64,000 bases of DNA from assembly GCA_009841225.1 (NCBI GenBank), contig VXMF01000005.1, forward strand, positions 124,001-188,000. Direction: 5' to 3'. Each line of letters begins with the position of its first letter. Positions within the stretch are counted from its first letter, which is position 1. A program made the position numbers and the translations under genes. The notes below the pieces were generated by a model. It did not search any database. It had not been told where the DNA came from and was given only the letters and a program-made list of their open reading frames with translations. The stretch is from Terriglobia bacterium. Its GTDB lineage: Bacteria; Acidobacteriota; Terriglobia; Bryobacterales; UBA6623. Shown piece after piece: positions 9,358 to 18,023 of this stretch.

Positions 9358-9683
9358 CGGATCACCGCGAAAACTAGATTCTAGCCCGGCCGCTGCTTGG
9401 CTCGCTTGAGGAGGCACCGCTCCTCAGAAGACCCAGAGATTCGGAACCGTTGCCACCGCAACCGAGCGTGCCCTTGCTTTGGCGGTTCTCAGAGAATCTC
9501 CCAGCCGGCATCATCCACAATTACACTCCGAAAGGAAATAAAATACGAAAAAATCTGGATATTTACTTGACATCGTATCCAATAATCAGAAATACTACCA
9601 GAAAAGCTTGCATTCAAGGCCCTACGATCCGCCGAGAGCAACATCCGTTCGGCAATCGATTGGCAGGGCTGGGGAAACAACTC
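9358..9683. other. Divergent intergenic region with AT-rich block
   Basis: Between the divergent sulfatase and membrane-protein genes. A block at about 9515-9620 is strikingly AT-rich for this genome and contains TTGACA (9567-9572). A matching -10 at 17 bp is poor (AAATAC), so the promoter is only suggested. Confidence 0.4.
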
Positions 9684-10247
9684 ATGACACTCGATCCAGA
9701 AACCCTGAGCATGATTCGGGCAGCGCTGCTCGCCAGCGCCGCCGTTCTGGCGATCGCCAAGATCTCTAGACAGTGCAGCGCCGAGGGCTTGCGCCGCCGA
9801 CTCCGTGCAATGGAATTGGAGCTGTTCGAATTTGCCCGTCTCGGCCAAGTCGGATTCAGCGAGCCGGCCTACCTCCTGCTGCGGGACAGCCTTCGCAGCG
9901 TTGCCTGGGCTTCGCAGGATTTCAGCCTGACGCGCGCCGGGCTGGCTCTGCTACAAGGACACGACATCTGGAGGTCGGCAAACCTCCAGCGGCAAACGCG
10001 AGTCTGGGAGGAAGCGCTCGACCAAGTCGTAGACTGGCGCTCCAAGACGGCGATTGCCGACATGCATCGGCAGATGCTGAGGACAGTCAGGACCTACCTG
10101 ACCCTCGGCGCCATTCCGTTCGCCGCCTGGTTCTGCCATAGCGTCGTTCCTGTCTTCGCTCGCCTCAGCCGGCACCGGGCACCGATGCGCAAGACGCGCC
10201 TGCTCGAAGCCTACGCCTGTACCTTGACCGGGCTGCCGATCCGCTAG
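9684..10247 (+). CDS. Unknown protein with two membrane segments
   Basis: 187 residues from the ATG at 9684; the frame is open further upstream but through AT-rich non-coding-looking sequence. One hydrophobic segment lies near residues 13-25 (AALLASAAVLAIA) and another near 145-162 (GAIPFAAWFCHSVVPVF). The region between them is helical and charged, with a likely cytoplasmic coiled section. I do not recognise a family. Its stop codon TAG shares the ctag with the stop of the convergent methyltransferase gene (4-bp overlap). Confidence 0.6.
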   Translation: MTLDPETLSMIRAALLASAAVLAIAKISRQCSAEGLRRRLRAMELELFEFARLGQVGFSEPAYLLLRDSLRSVAWASQDFSLTRAGLALLQGHDIWRSANLQRQTRVWEEALDQVVDWRSKTAIADMHRQMLRTVRTYLTLGAIPFAAWFCHSVVPVFARLSRHRAPMRKTRLLEAYACTLTGLPIR

Positions 10248-11188
10248 CCTACTTCGTCGCAATCACGCGGGCCAGCGACCGCGAAGGTGCCAATGCCGAA
10301 GATGCCCGGGACTTCAAAGGGCAGCGAGCCCAGCTCTCTTCGATAGAGATCCTCGAGATCGTTGGCGGCACATGCATCGACCGGCTCGAATCCGCTCCTT
10401 CGCATCAGGGCGTCCATCTGGTCAAGCGAATACTCGCTCCGCATCGGTTCGCCGCAATCTTCGACAAGCTTGAGAAGATTGCTGCGGACGCTACCGCTGC
10501 GCGGAGCGGATGATGCTTGGTCCAGCAGGTAGTCCACGACGATGCAGCTTCCGGGTGACAGCCTTGCCGCAATCGATCGGGCCGTGGCTTCCAAGCCGCC
10601 AGGCGTGAGGTAATAGGCCACTCCCAGCAGAGACAGGAACGCCGGCCTAGTGGTGTCAAAGCCAGACGACACAAGCGCGTCGACCACGCTGACTTCCGTG
10701 AGGTCGGCACCGATGAAGTGGTGCGTTGACGAGACATCAAGTCCCGCTTTGCGGATCCGCTCCAGCTTCTTCCATTGCACAGCTGGATGGTCGATCTCGT
10801 AGATTTCGACGCGCTTCGCCAGATCCGGGCGCCGAAACGGAAACGAGTCCATCCCAGCGCCGACCATGACGTACTGGCCGACGCCTTGCTCGACTGCGTC
10901 CTCGAGCGCTCGTTCGGCATAGCGAGCCCGGATGACGACCACCATGCTGGCGGGCATGATGCGGCCGAGTTCGACTCTCGCCACATACCAGCCCAGTGGC
11001 CGGAATCGAGCTGCCAGTCCCAGCAACGGGCCGCACAGCAGCCTAGCGTAGGGGTCTTCCAGCACCGGCGGGTCGGCGCGCTGGTGCCATGCGCGCTCGA
11101 ACGCCACGATGTCCGCAGTCGAAAGATTCCGCAACAGCGATGGCAGCCGCCGCAGCAGCGGAATCAGCACCTCGTCGATCAACCGCAC
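10244..11188 (-). CDS. SAM-dependent methyltransferase (TIGR00027 / leucine carboxyl methyltransferase-like), copy 1
   Basis: About 314 residues. The SAM-binding glycine motif is VMVGAGMDSFPFR, and EIYEIDHPAVQWKKLERI is the acidic loop with an xDxP-type motif typical of the TIGR00027 class I methyltransferases. Conservation with the next gene begins at STADIVAF, about 20 residues in. The start shown is a GTG, and a shorter start is possible. It lies 35 bp downstream of its paralogue at 11224-12111, so the two form a tandem pair. In-family substrates are mostly unknown (O- or carboxyl-methylation). Confidence 0.85.
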   Translation of the reverse strand: MRLIDEVLIPLLRRLPSLLRNLSTADIVAFERAWHQRADPPVLEDPYARLLCGPLLGLAARFRPLGWYVARVELGRIMPASMVVVIRARYAERALEDAVEQGVGQYVMVGAGMDSFPFRRPDLAKRVEIYEIDHPAVQWKKLERIRKAGLDVSSTHHFIGADLTEVSVVDALVSSGFDTTRPAFLSLLGVAYYLTPGGLEATARSIAARLSPGSCIVVDYLLDQASSAPRSGSVRSNLLKLVEDCGEPMRSEYSLDQMDALMRRSGFEPVDACAANDLEDLYRRELGSLPFEVPGIFGIGTFAVAGPRDCDEVG

Positions 11189-11223
11189 CAGTCGCCGCGC
11201 CGTCCAACCCGGCGCACATCGCG

Positions 11224-12111
11224 TCAGTCGGACCCGCCCACGACCTCGAACGTCCCGAAACCGAAAAGACCGGGGATTTCGAAGGCAAGCTCGCCAAACT
11301 CCTCTCGGTTGCTCGCTTCCAAGTCGGTGATCGCGAAGTTCTCGACCGGCTTGAGACCACTGTCCGCCATCAGTGCGTTCATCTCGGCCAACGAGTACGA
11401 GCTGCGCATGGGCTCTCCCCTTCCCTCAACAAACTTGAGCAGCCTCTCCCGAAGTGGCTGCGTAGCCGGGTCGCACGATTCTTCGTCCAACAGATAGTCG
11501 ATTACCAGCCGCGTGCCCGGACGCAAGCCTTGCGAGATGGATCTCGCAGTCTCCGCCAGAGTTTCGGGAGTCAGGTAGTAGGCGACGCCCAGCAAGGAGA
11601 GAAACGTGGGCTTGGATATGTCGAAGGCTGTTCCGGCCAGGGCTTCCACGATGGAGACGACTGACAAGTCTGCGGCAATGAAGTGGTGGTTCGCGGGTAC
11701 CGTAAGCGTAGCCTTGGCAATGCGATCCAGCTTCTTCTGCTGGGTCACAGGGTGGTCGACCTCAAACGCATTGATCACTGCCAAGAGATCCGCTCGGCGG
11801 AATGCGAAGGAATCCATTCCGGCGCCGAGGATGACGTATTGCCGAACGCCTTCCTCCACTGCTCGCCCGAGACCCTGCTCGGCATAGCGAGCTCGCATGA
11901 CCACGCACATGCTGACGGGCATCAATGGGGCGAGCACGACCTTGAACAGCAACCATTCGAACGGGCGAAACCTCAGAGCCAAGCCAAGCACTGGACCGCA
12001 CAGCTTCTTCGCATAGGGATCGTCAAAGATCGGCTGCGGGTGGCGCATGTGCCATCCGCGGGCGGAGGCGACTAAATCCGCGGTTGAGACTTTGTTAACG
12101 GGTAGCGACAT
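11224..12111 (-). CDS. SAM-dependent methyltransferase (TIGR00027-like), copy 2
   Basis: 295 residues, ATG at 12111. It matches its downstream neighbour along its whole length: STADLVASARGWH, DPYAKKLCGPVLGLALRFRPFEW, the SAM motif VILGAGMDSFAFRRADL, FEVDHPVTQQKKLDRI, and FLSLLGVAYYLTPE. The strong similarity and same orientation point to tandem duplication followed by divergence. No Shine-Dalgarno is evident. Confidence 0.88.
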   Translation of the reverse strand: MSLPVNKVSTADLVASARGWHMRHPQPIFDDPYAKKLCGPVLGLALRFRPFEWLLFKVVLAPLMPVSMCVVMRARYAEQGLGRAVEEGVRQYVILGAGMDSFAFRRADLLAVINAFEVDHPVTQQKKLDRIAKATLTVPANHHFIAADLSVVSIVEALAGTAFDISKPTFLSLLGVAYYLTPETLAETARSISQGLRPGTRLVIDYLLDEESCDPATQPLRERLLKFVEGRGEPMRSSYSLAEMNALMADSGLKPVENFAITDLEASNREEFGELAFEIPGLFGFGTFEVVGGSD

Positions 12112-12196
12112 GCGCGCACAGGCGTAGGTGAATCATTATCGCCCGCAGCCAGATCGTGTCCGAGCCGGCCTAGGACGGGCAGCTGCGCGCCGCAGT

Positions 12197-12214
12197 GCCG
12201 GGCTGCTGCCCGGC
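12197..12214. repeat. Perfect hairpin upstream of the NIPSNAP-like gene
   Basis: GCCGGGC, loop TGCT, GCCCGGC. It sits just 5' of the candidate -10 at 12226 and could be an operator or a chance GC-rich palindrome. Confidence 0.4.
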
Positions 12215-12225
12215 GCGAGGCTCAC

Positions 12226-12231
12226 TACACT
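12226..12231 (+). promoter_or_regulatory. Candidate -10 hexamer (NIPSNAP-like gene)
   Basis: TACACT with 10 nt to the ATG at 12242, and no Shine-Dalgarno between. It is part of the near-leaderless pattern. Confidence 0.4.
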
Positions 12232-12241
12232 GTAGAGCGCG

Positions 12242-13234
12242 ATGCTCGAAGATTTCCGAAGTGCTCTGATTGCAGCGACGCTAGCCGCGACCGTGCTGGC
12301 CGCGGCGGCGTTCGGCCAGCCGGCTGACCCGCCGCGGCCGGTGCGCAACGACCTGCCCAAGGAAGGGACGGAGCTGCTCGTCCTACGCCACCAGAAGTTT
12401 CACAAGGGAGGGCACGACGCCTACCTCCGCCTGAGCCGGGAGGGCGTCTGGCCTTGGTTCGAGAAGATCGGAAGCCGCATTGTTGGGCAGTGGATGGTGG
12501 TCCACCCGGACGGCTCAAGTGCGGACCCCTCGTTCGACCACGGATATCGCCTTGCCCGCTACGCCAGCTACGAGCACTGGAAGGCAACCCGCCAAGGCCA
12601 CCTGCTACTGGGCGGGAACGGCCCCGACTACCGGCGCAACCGGGAGGCCCTCAGCGCCCGCAACCACTATCTGGCGGGATCGAGCGGCGCATATTTTCTC
12701 GAGGGCATGACCGCGACCACGCAGGTCTATTACATGCCCGCGCTGGAGGAGACCTACAAGCCGGCCGAGGCTGCACCCGAAGGAGGGCCGCGCCCTGTCC
12801 GCAACGACCAGAATTGGCCCGGTCGCGAGATCATCGCTCTGACGAAGTGGCAGGTGGAGAAGGGCGCGGCGGACGGCCTGCTGGGAGGCAGCGCCGAGAG
12901 GATCTGGCCGTACCTCGAAAAGGTTGGCGCCCGCATCGTCGGCCAGTGGAAGGCTGTTTACCCGCCGGAGAGTGGATTCACGGAGAGCTCGGAACACGAC
13001 GAGGTGTTCTTGATGGTGCGCTACGCCGGCTACGAGCACTGGAAAGCGGCCCGCCCGGATCGAATCGTGGCCATGGGCGGGGACGGTCCTGACTACTCGG
13101 CCTTCAAGGCTGGCTTGGATGCGCTTGCAAGGGTGAGTCGAAGCCAGTCCGTGACGTTCCTTGAGGGCTACCTGTACCAGAGCCCGCCCAAGTTCCTCCC
13201 AGGGCTGCCCGAGACATACCGCACGGCCGAGTGA
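12242..13234 (+). CDS. Secreted protein with two NIPSNAP-like dimeric alpha/beta-barrel domains
   Basis: 330 residues. A signal peptide ends near AAAFGQ (about residue 24). Two homologous halves of ~140 residues follow, each starting with RPVRND. Each carries a matching series: an HQKFHKGG or TKWQVEKG segment, then WPWFEKIGSRIVGQW or WPYLEKVGARIVGQW, and finally YASYEHWKATR or YAGYEHWKAAR. The last motif is typical of NIPSNAP/ABM-like ferredoxin folds, which usually pair as dimers. Here the internal duplication would make an intramolecular dimer. The function is unknown. Its neighbours are sulfatases and methyltransferases. Confidence 0.75.
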   Translation: MLEDFRSALIAATLAATVLAAAAFGQPADPPRPVRNDLPKEGTELLVLRHQKFHKGGHDAYLRLSREGVWPWFEKIGSRIVGQWMVVHPDGSSADPSFDHGYRLARYASYEHWKATRQGHLLLGGNGPDYRRNREALSARNHYLAGSSGAYFLEGMTATTQVYYMPALEETYKPAEAAPEGGPRPVRNDQNWPGREIIALTKWQVEKGAADGLLGGSAERIWPYLEKVGARIVGQWKAVYPPESGFTESSEHDEVFLMVRYAGYEHWKAARPDRIVAMGGDGPDYSAFKAGLDALARVSRSQSVTFLEGYLYQSPPKFLPGLPETYRTAE

Positions 13235-13349
13235 CGTGCTGCCCGGACCGACCGCACGGCGCCTGTGCGTTTGAGAACCGGCCACGTGGCCCTCGATGCG
13301 TCGGCCAAGCCTTGACAATCGAGGCCAAGCTGTTCGGAAAATTGTTCTG

Positions 13350-14837
13350 ATGCGTCATTCCTGTACCGTCGCAAAGGGGCGGCTCGTCGTGTTGGCCTGC
13401 TTGGCAGCGGCGCTGTCACCGGCTGCCCCGCCCAACGTCGTCTTCTTCTTGGCCGACGATCTCGGCTGGCGTGATCTAGGCTGCTACGGCAGCCAGTTCT
13501 ACGAAACGCCCAACATCGACGGGCTGGCGCGATCTGGCGCCCGCTTCACCCAGGCCTACGCGGCCTGTCCGGTCTGCTCCCCGACCCGCGCCAGCATCAT
13601 GACCGGCAAGTACCCGGTCCGCTTGCGCGTCACCGACTACATCAGCCCGAGCGGGGGCAACCAGCCGGAACAGTGGAACCGCAATACCATCCTGCTGCCG
13701 TCCAGCTACTCAGACCGGATGCCTCTCGAAGAGGTCACCATGGCCGAAGCGTTCCGGGAGAGCGGGTACGCCACGTTCTTCGCCGGCAAGTGGCATATGG
13801 GACCGGAGGGCTTCTGGCCTCAGGACCAAGGCTTCGACCAGAACGAGGGCGGCTGGGAGCACGGAGGTCCGTGGGGCGGCGACAACTACTTCTCTCCGTA
13901 CGGCAATCCCAACCTAAGCGATGGCCCGGAAGGCGAGTACCTTCCCCTACGATTGGCCAGAGCGACTCGGCGGTTCATCTCCGAGCAGCGCGACTCGCCC
14001 TTCTTCGCGTACCTGTCGTTCTACTCCGTACACACGCCGCTCATGACAACCCAGGAGTTGGAGGACAAGTACGCGGCGAAGGCAGCGAAATTCTCCTTCG
14101 CCGGCCCTCGCTTCCTTCAGGAAGGGTTCCGCGAGGCGCGACAGGTGCAGGACCACGCGGTCTACGGCGGCATGGTCGAGGCACTGGACACGGCCGTCGG
14201 GATGGTCTTGGACGCACTGGAGGAAAACGGGCTCGCTTCAAAGACCATCGTGGTGTTCATGTCAGATAACGGGGGATTGAGCACTTCCGAAGGGTCGCCT
14301 ACGGCGAACCTTCCGTTGCGCGGCGGCAAGGGGTGGATGTACGAAGGCGGAATCCGCGAGCCCATGCTGATTCGAGCGCCCGGCGTGTCCGAGCCCGGCT
14401 CGGCCATTGACGCACCGGTGACAAGCGTGGACTTCTACCCGACCCTGCTGGAATTGGCGGGGCTCCGCAAGCGTCCCGACCAGCACGTTGACGGAGCCAG
14501 CCTGGTCCCGTTACTGCGCGGCGAGCGGTTCAACCGAGCGCCGCTGTACTGGCACTACCCGCACTACGGCAACCAAGGCGGCGCGCCGAGCGCTGCGCTG
14601 AGGGCCGGGGACTGGAAGCTCATCAAATGGTACGAGGACAGCTCGATCGAGGTCTACAACCTTGCCAACGACCCGGGCGAGCGCTACAACCTCGCAGGCT
14701 TGCTCCGGGAACGGTCGAAGTCCCTTCAGCAGCGCCTTGAGGCATGGCTGAAGGACGTTGACGCGAACATGCCCACGAAAAACCCGAAATACGACCCCGA
14801 CAAGCCGTCGGGACGCTATCCTCCAGACCGGCGATAG
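13350..14837 (+). CDS. Secreted sulfatase
   Basis: About 495 residues starting at ATG 13350 with a signal peptide (GRLVVLACLAAALSPAAP). The metal motif is FFLADDLGWRDLG and the formylglycine motif PVCSPTRASIMTG (C-S-P-T-R). KWHMGPEG and the metal site MSDNGGLST follow, then RGGKGWMYEGGIREP. The C-terminal subdomain contains LYWHYPHYGNQG. All active-site landmarks are present and the length is normal. It is convergent with the next sulfatase, whose stop is 62 bp away. Confidence 0.93.
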   Translation: MRHSCTVAKGRLVVLACLAAALSPAAPPNVVFFLADDLGWRDLGCYGSQFYETPNIDGLARSGARFTQAYAACPVCSPTRASIMTGKYPVRLRVTDYISPSGGNQPEQWNRNTILLPSSYSDRMPLEEVTMAEAFRESGYATFFAGKWHMGPEGFWPQDQGFDQNEGGWEHGGPWGGDNYFSPYGNPNLSDGPEGEYLPLRLARATRRFISEQRDSPFFAYLSFYSVHTPLMTTQELEDKYAAKAAKFSFAGPRFLQEGFREARQVQDHAVYGGMVEALDTAVGMVLDALEENGLASKTIVVFMSDNGGLSTSEGSPTANLPLRGGKGWMYEGGIREPMLIRAPGVSEPGSAIDAPVTSVDFYPTLLELAGLRKRPDQHVDGASLVPLLRGERFNRAPLYWHYPHYGNQGGAPSAALRAGDWKLIKWYEDSSIEVYNLANDPGERYNLAGLLRERSKSLQQRLEAWLKDVDANMPTKNPKYDPDKPSGRYPPDRR

Positions 14838-14899
14838 CCGGCTCTGGCTAGATCTGCGCAATCGCGCGGCCGCGGCAACTGCTGAGCGCCAACGGCAGC

Positions 14900-16333
14900 T
14901 CAGGCGGGGTCCGCCCAAGGCTCGCCGGGCTGCCAAGCCGTCAGGCTTTCCTTCCACGCTTGGCGGCGGCCGCGCAGGCGCTCGAGTTCTTCCTGGTGGT
15001 CGGTAGACTTGGCTAAGTTCGTTTCTTCCTCTGGATCTGCCTCGAGATCGTACAGCTCCTCGTATCCGGGCTGTCCGTCTAGGTATACGTTGTACTTCCA
15101 GCGCTCCGAGCGGACTCCCTCCGTACGCGGGATCGGAATGCCCTCGCGCTGCCACAGGAATTCGTAGAACCACTCGGTGCGCCATGGGGGCGACGCGCCG
15201 TCCAGCAGCGGCACGACGCTCTCGCCATTTGTTGAAGGATCGATCTCCAGCCCAGCCAATTCCAAGATCGTGGGCGCGATGTCGAGATTTAGCGTCATCT
15301 CCGTGCAGCGGCGCCCCATCCGCTTACGGCTGCGAGGGTCCCAAACGATCAGCGGCGCTCGGATGGACTCCTCGTGGATGAAATACTTGCCTGCCCAACC
15401 GCGCTCGCCTAGGAAGAACCCGTTGTCAGAAGTGAAGACGATCACGGTATTGCCCCCTAGTCCGCTCTCGTCAAGCCAGGCCAGAATTCGCCCGACCTGC
15501 ACGTCGACACCAGTAATGAGCCGGTAATAGCGCTTCATGGCAGCCTGCCACGTCTCCGCTGTCGGGAAGCGGCGCTGCTGACGGATGCGACCCTCGTACC
15601 CGTCCTTGAGGAAGTCGGGCAAGCCCTCGAAATAGCGAGGATCGAGCTTCTTGAAAGGGGGAATCTCGACGTCCTCATACAGCTCGTCAAATTCGGGATC
15701 GTTGATGAAGAACGGCGCGACCCTGTCTTGGACGTGCGGCGCCTTGAAGCTCACCGACAGGCAAAACGGCGTCTCTCCGTCACAGGTCTCCAAGAATTCG
15801 AGGGCTTGGTCCCCGATCATCCCGGTCAGGTGCCGGGACTCGCCTTCCACCTCGTGCAAGTACTGCCCCTGCCCGGAAAAGCCCTCAAAGTAGCTGAACT
15901 CTTCTTCCGGCAAGGTGCGGCCGACACCATACTTGCCGACAAAGCCTGTTCGGTAGCCGGCTGCGCGCACGCGTCCCGGATAGCTGCGCTCGTGCAGATC
16001 CTCCGACATCGGCGTTGCGAAGTCGTGCGTGCCATGGCAACTCGCATAGAGGCCGGTAAAGATCGAGGTTCGCGACGGAGCGCACAGCGACGTGGTGACG
16101 AAGTGGTTCTGGAACAACACCCCCTCCGTGGCCAAGCGATCCATGTGCGGGGTCTGGATCAGCGGGTTTCCGTCCGCGCCGAGCATGTCCCAGCGCTGGT
16201 CGTCCGTTACCAGCACGATGATGTTGGGCGGCTGTGCCGGAGAAGGATCATCCGTGGCGCATCCAGCCAATCCGACCACCGACGTGATCAGGGCCGAGGA
16301 CTTCAACAGGTCGCGTCGCGAGAACTCAGACAT
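14900..16333 (-). CDS. Sulfatase with Tat lipoprotein signal
   Basis: 477 residues. The N-terminus SRRDLLKSSALI is a twin-arginine signal ending in the lipobox LAGC, so export in folded form and lipid anchoring are likely. Landmarks are VLVTDDQRWDMLG, the formylglycine motif SLCAPSRTSIFTG (C-A-P-S-R), KYGVGR, and the second metal site TSDNGFFLGERGW. The sequence pattern resembles the iduronate-2-sulfatase/choline-sulfatase branch, but the substrate is not certain. It is divergent from the sulfatase at 16434, with 100 bp between starts. Confidence 0.92.
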   Translation of the reverse strand: MSEFSRRDLLKSSALITSVVGLAGCATDDPSPAQPPNIIVLVTDDQRWDMLGADGNPLIQTPHMDRLATEGVLFQNHFVTTSLCAPSRTSIFTGLYASCHGTHDFATPMSEDLHERSYPGRVRAAGYRTGFVGKYGVGRTLPEEEFSYFEGFSGQGQYLHEVEGESRHLTGMIGDQALEFLETCDGETPFCLSVSFKAPHVQDRVAPFFINDPEFDELYEDVEIPPFKKLDPRYFEGLPDFLKDGYEGRIRQQRRFPTAETWQAAMKRYYRLITGVDVQVGRILAWLDESGLGGNTVIVFTSDNGFFLGERGWAGKYFIHEESIRAPLIVWDPRSRKRMGRRCTEMTLNLDIAPTILELAGLEIDPSTNGESVVPLLDGASPPWRTEWFYEFLWQREGIPIPRTEGVRSERWKYNVYLDGQPGYEELYDLEADPEEETNLAKSTDHQEELERLRGRRQAWKESLTAWQPGEPWADPA

Positions 16334-16418
16334 CTCGATGCTCGGCCAATCAGGGTAGCACCCAGAGGCGATGTTTCAGACAAAGCGGGCCAGTAACACG
16401 CGGCAGGCCGGACCCCGC

Positions 16419-16424
16419 TACGAT
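16419..16424 (+). promoter_or_regulatory. Candidate -10 hexamer (sulfatase at 16434)
   Basis: TACGAT with 9 nt to the ATG, no Shine-Dalgarno. Confidence 0.4.
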
Positions 16425-16433
16425 CAGTAGGCA

Positions 16434-17861
16434 ATGTCAACCAGATGCTGGCCGCTAGCCGCAGCCCTGCTGCTCACCCCACTAGCCCTGAGCCAAGACG
16501 AACGGCCGAACTTCCTGCTGATCATCGCCGACGATGTCACCTATAACGACCTGCCGCTCTACGGCGGGCCGAATATTTCGACGCCCAACATCGACGGGCT
16601 TGCCTCCGAAGGCTTGACTTTCAACCGGGCGTACCTGTCGATGGCGATGTGCAATCCCTGCCGCACCGAGTTGTATACCGGCTTGTACCCGTTTCGGAAC
16701 GGTTCGAGCTGGAACCATTCGGCGGCCCGCACCGGCACACTCTCAGTCGTGGATCATCTGGGCCGGCTCGGCTATCGAGTCGGCTTGGCCGGCAAGAAGC
16801 ATGTCCTACCGGACGAATCCTTCCGCTTCGAGTCCGTCGCCGGCGTCACGAATCACCGCGAGCCCACTCCGGTGCCAGAGTTCGACACCAGCAGCATCGA
16901 GGAATTCATGGGCCGCGATGCCGATCAGCCGTTCTTTCTCGTGACCGCCTTCCACGAGGCTCATGCGCCCTGGACGGTGGGGCGTCCTGACAAGTTCGAC
17001 CTCGCCAAGCTGGCGCTGCCCGAAAATTTGGCCGACACGCCGCGAACACGCGAGCAGTTCGCAACCTATCTCGCCGAGATCGAAGTCTGGGACTGGGAAG
17101 TCGGCAAGCTGCTTGACGCGCTGGATGCCAGCGGACAGGCCGATCGCACCGTGGTGCTGCTGACCTCCGAGCAGGGCTCGGCGTTTCCCGGCAACAAGTG
17201 GACCAACTGGAACACCGGCGTCCGTACTGCGCTCGTAGTGCGCTGGCCCGGGAAGATTGCCGCCGGAACCCGCACGGACGCGCTGGTGCAGTACGCCGAC
17301 GTGCTGCCAACCCTTGTCTCTGCTGCCGGAGCCGAGGCTGGTGATCAGTTCGACGGAAGCAGCTTCTTGCCAGTATTACGGGGCCAAGCCGCTGACCACC
17401 GCGAATACGTGTACCTGATGCACAACAACGTGCCCGAGGGACCGCCCTACCCGATCCGGTCTATCGTCGACTCCCGCTGGCACTACATACGCAATCTCCA
17501 GCCCGAAGCGCTTTACTTCGAGAAGCACATGATGGGCGCGTTCCGGACGAACTGGTTCTGGGAGACATGGCTAGCGGCAAGCGGCCCATCGGCGCAGGCC
17601 GCCATCAACCGCAGGGCAGTCATGCTCGCCAACCGCTTCATGCGGCGACCGGCCGAGCAGCTATACGATGTCGCGGCCGACCCGTATCAGATGCGCAACC
17701 TGATCGGGGATCTCAGCCTTGCGGACGTTCGCGACCGATTAGCCGCCGCACTAGGGCGCTGGATGCAATCTCAGGGGGATCCCGGCGCGTCGCTGGACTC
17801 TGAAGCGATGTGGCGCGACGCACGGCAGGGCCGGCACCTGCCGCCGCGTTCGGGACCTTAG
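16434..17861 (+). CDS. Secreted sulfatase, N-sulfoglucosamine-sulfohydrolase-like, variant active site
   Basis: 475 residues with a signal peptide (WPLAAALLLTPLALSQ). The first metal motif IIADDVTYNDLPLYGG is normal. The maturation motif is MCNPCRTELYTG: C-x-P-C-R instead of the usual C-x-P-S/T-R. In place of the usual SDNG the second metal site reads TSEQGSAFPGNKW, a layout like heparan N-sulfatase (SDHG..FP..K) but with E-Q for D-H/N. Either the branch has its own chemistry or the activity is altered. The stop codon is inside a GGGACC-TTAG-GGTCCC hairpin at 17852-17867. Confidence 0.88.
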   Translation: MSTRCWPLAAALLLTPLALSQDERPNFLLIIADDVTYNDLPLYGGPNISTPNIDGLASEGLTFNRAYLSMAMCNPCRTELYTGLYPFRNGSSWNHSAARTGTLSVVDHLGRLGYRVGLAGKKHVLPDESFRFESVAGVTNHREPTPVPEFDTSSIEEFMGRDADQPFFLVTAFHEAHAPWTVGRPDKFDLAKLALPENLADTPRTREQFATYLAEIEVWDWEVGKLLDALDASGQADRTVVLLTSEQGSAFPGNKWTNWNTGVRTALVVRWPGKIAAGTRTDALVQYADVLPTLVSAAGAEAGDQFDGSSFLPVLRGQAADHREYVYLMHNNVPEGPPYPIRSIVDSRWHYIRNLQPEALYFEKHMMGAFRTNWFWETWLAASGPSAQAAINRRAVMLANRFMRRPAEQLYDVAADPYQMRNLIGDLSLADVRDRLAAALGRWMQSQGDPGASLDSEAMWRDARQGRHLPPRSGP

Positions 17862-17867
17862 GGTCCC
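17852..17867. repeat. Hairpin overlapping sulfatase stop codon
   Basis: GGGACC, TTAG, GGTCCC, a 6-bp stem that includes the TAG stop. There is no T-tract after it, so terminator function is doubtful. Confidence 0.35.
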
Positions 17868-18009
17868 TACCTGCTCGCTTGCCACCCGGCGCATGGCGAC
17901 TGCCTCAGCGCCGGGCGCGCCCGCAGCGAGCAGAGCCTTCCTCACGGGTGCGGACCGACCCGATGCTTGGGGCCGATCAGCACTCCTTGGTTCGCAAGCT
18001 CCCGGGACA

Positions 18010-18015
18010 TACGAT
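18010..18015 (+). promoter_or_regulatory. Candidate -10 hexamer (triple RidA gene)
   Basis: TACGAT with 8 nt to the ATG at 18024. The same hexamer and nearly the same spacing precede the sulfatase at 16434. Confidence 0.4.
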
Positions 18016-18023
18016 AGTAGGCG

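Noticed and set aside
13312..13343. TTGACA promoter before the sulfatase at 13350
   Set aside because: The -35 is perfect but no acceptable -10 lies at 16-18 bp, so it was not listed as a promoter.
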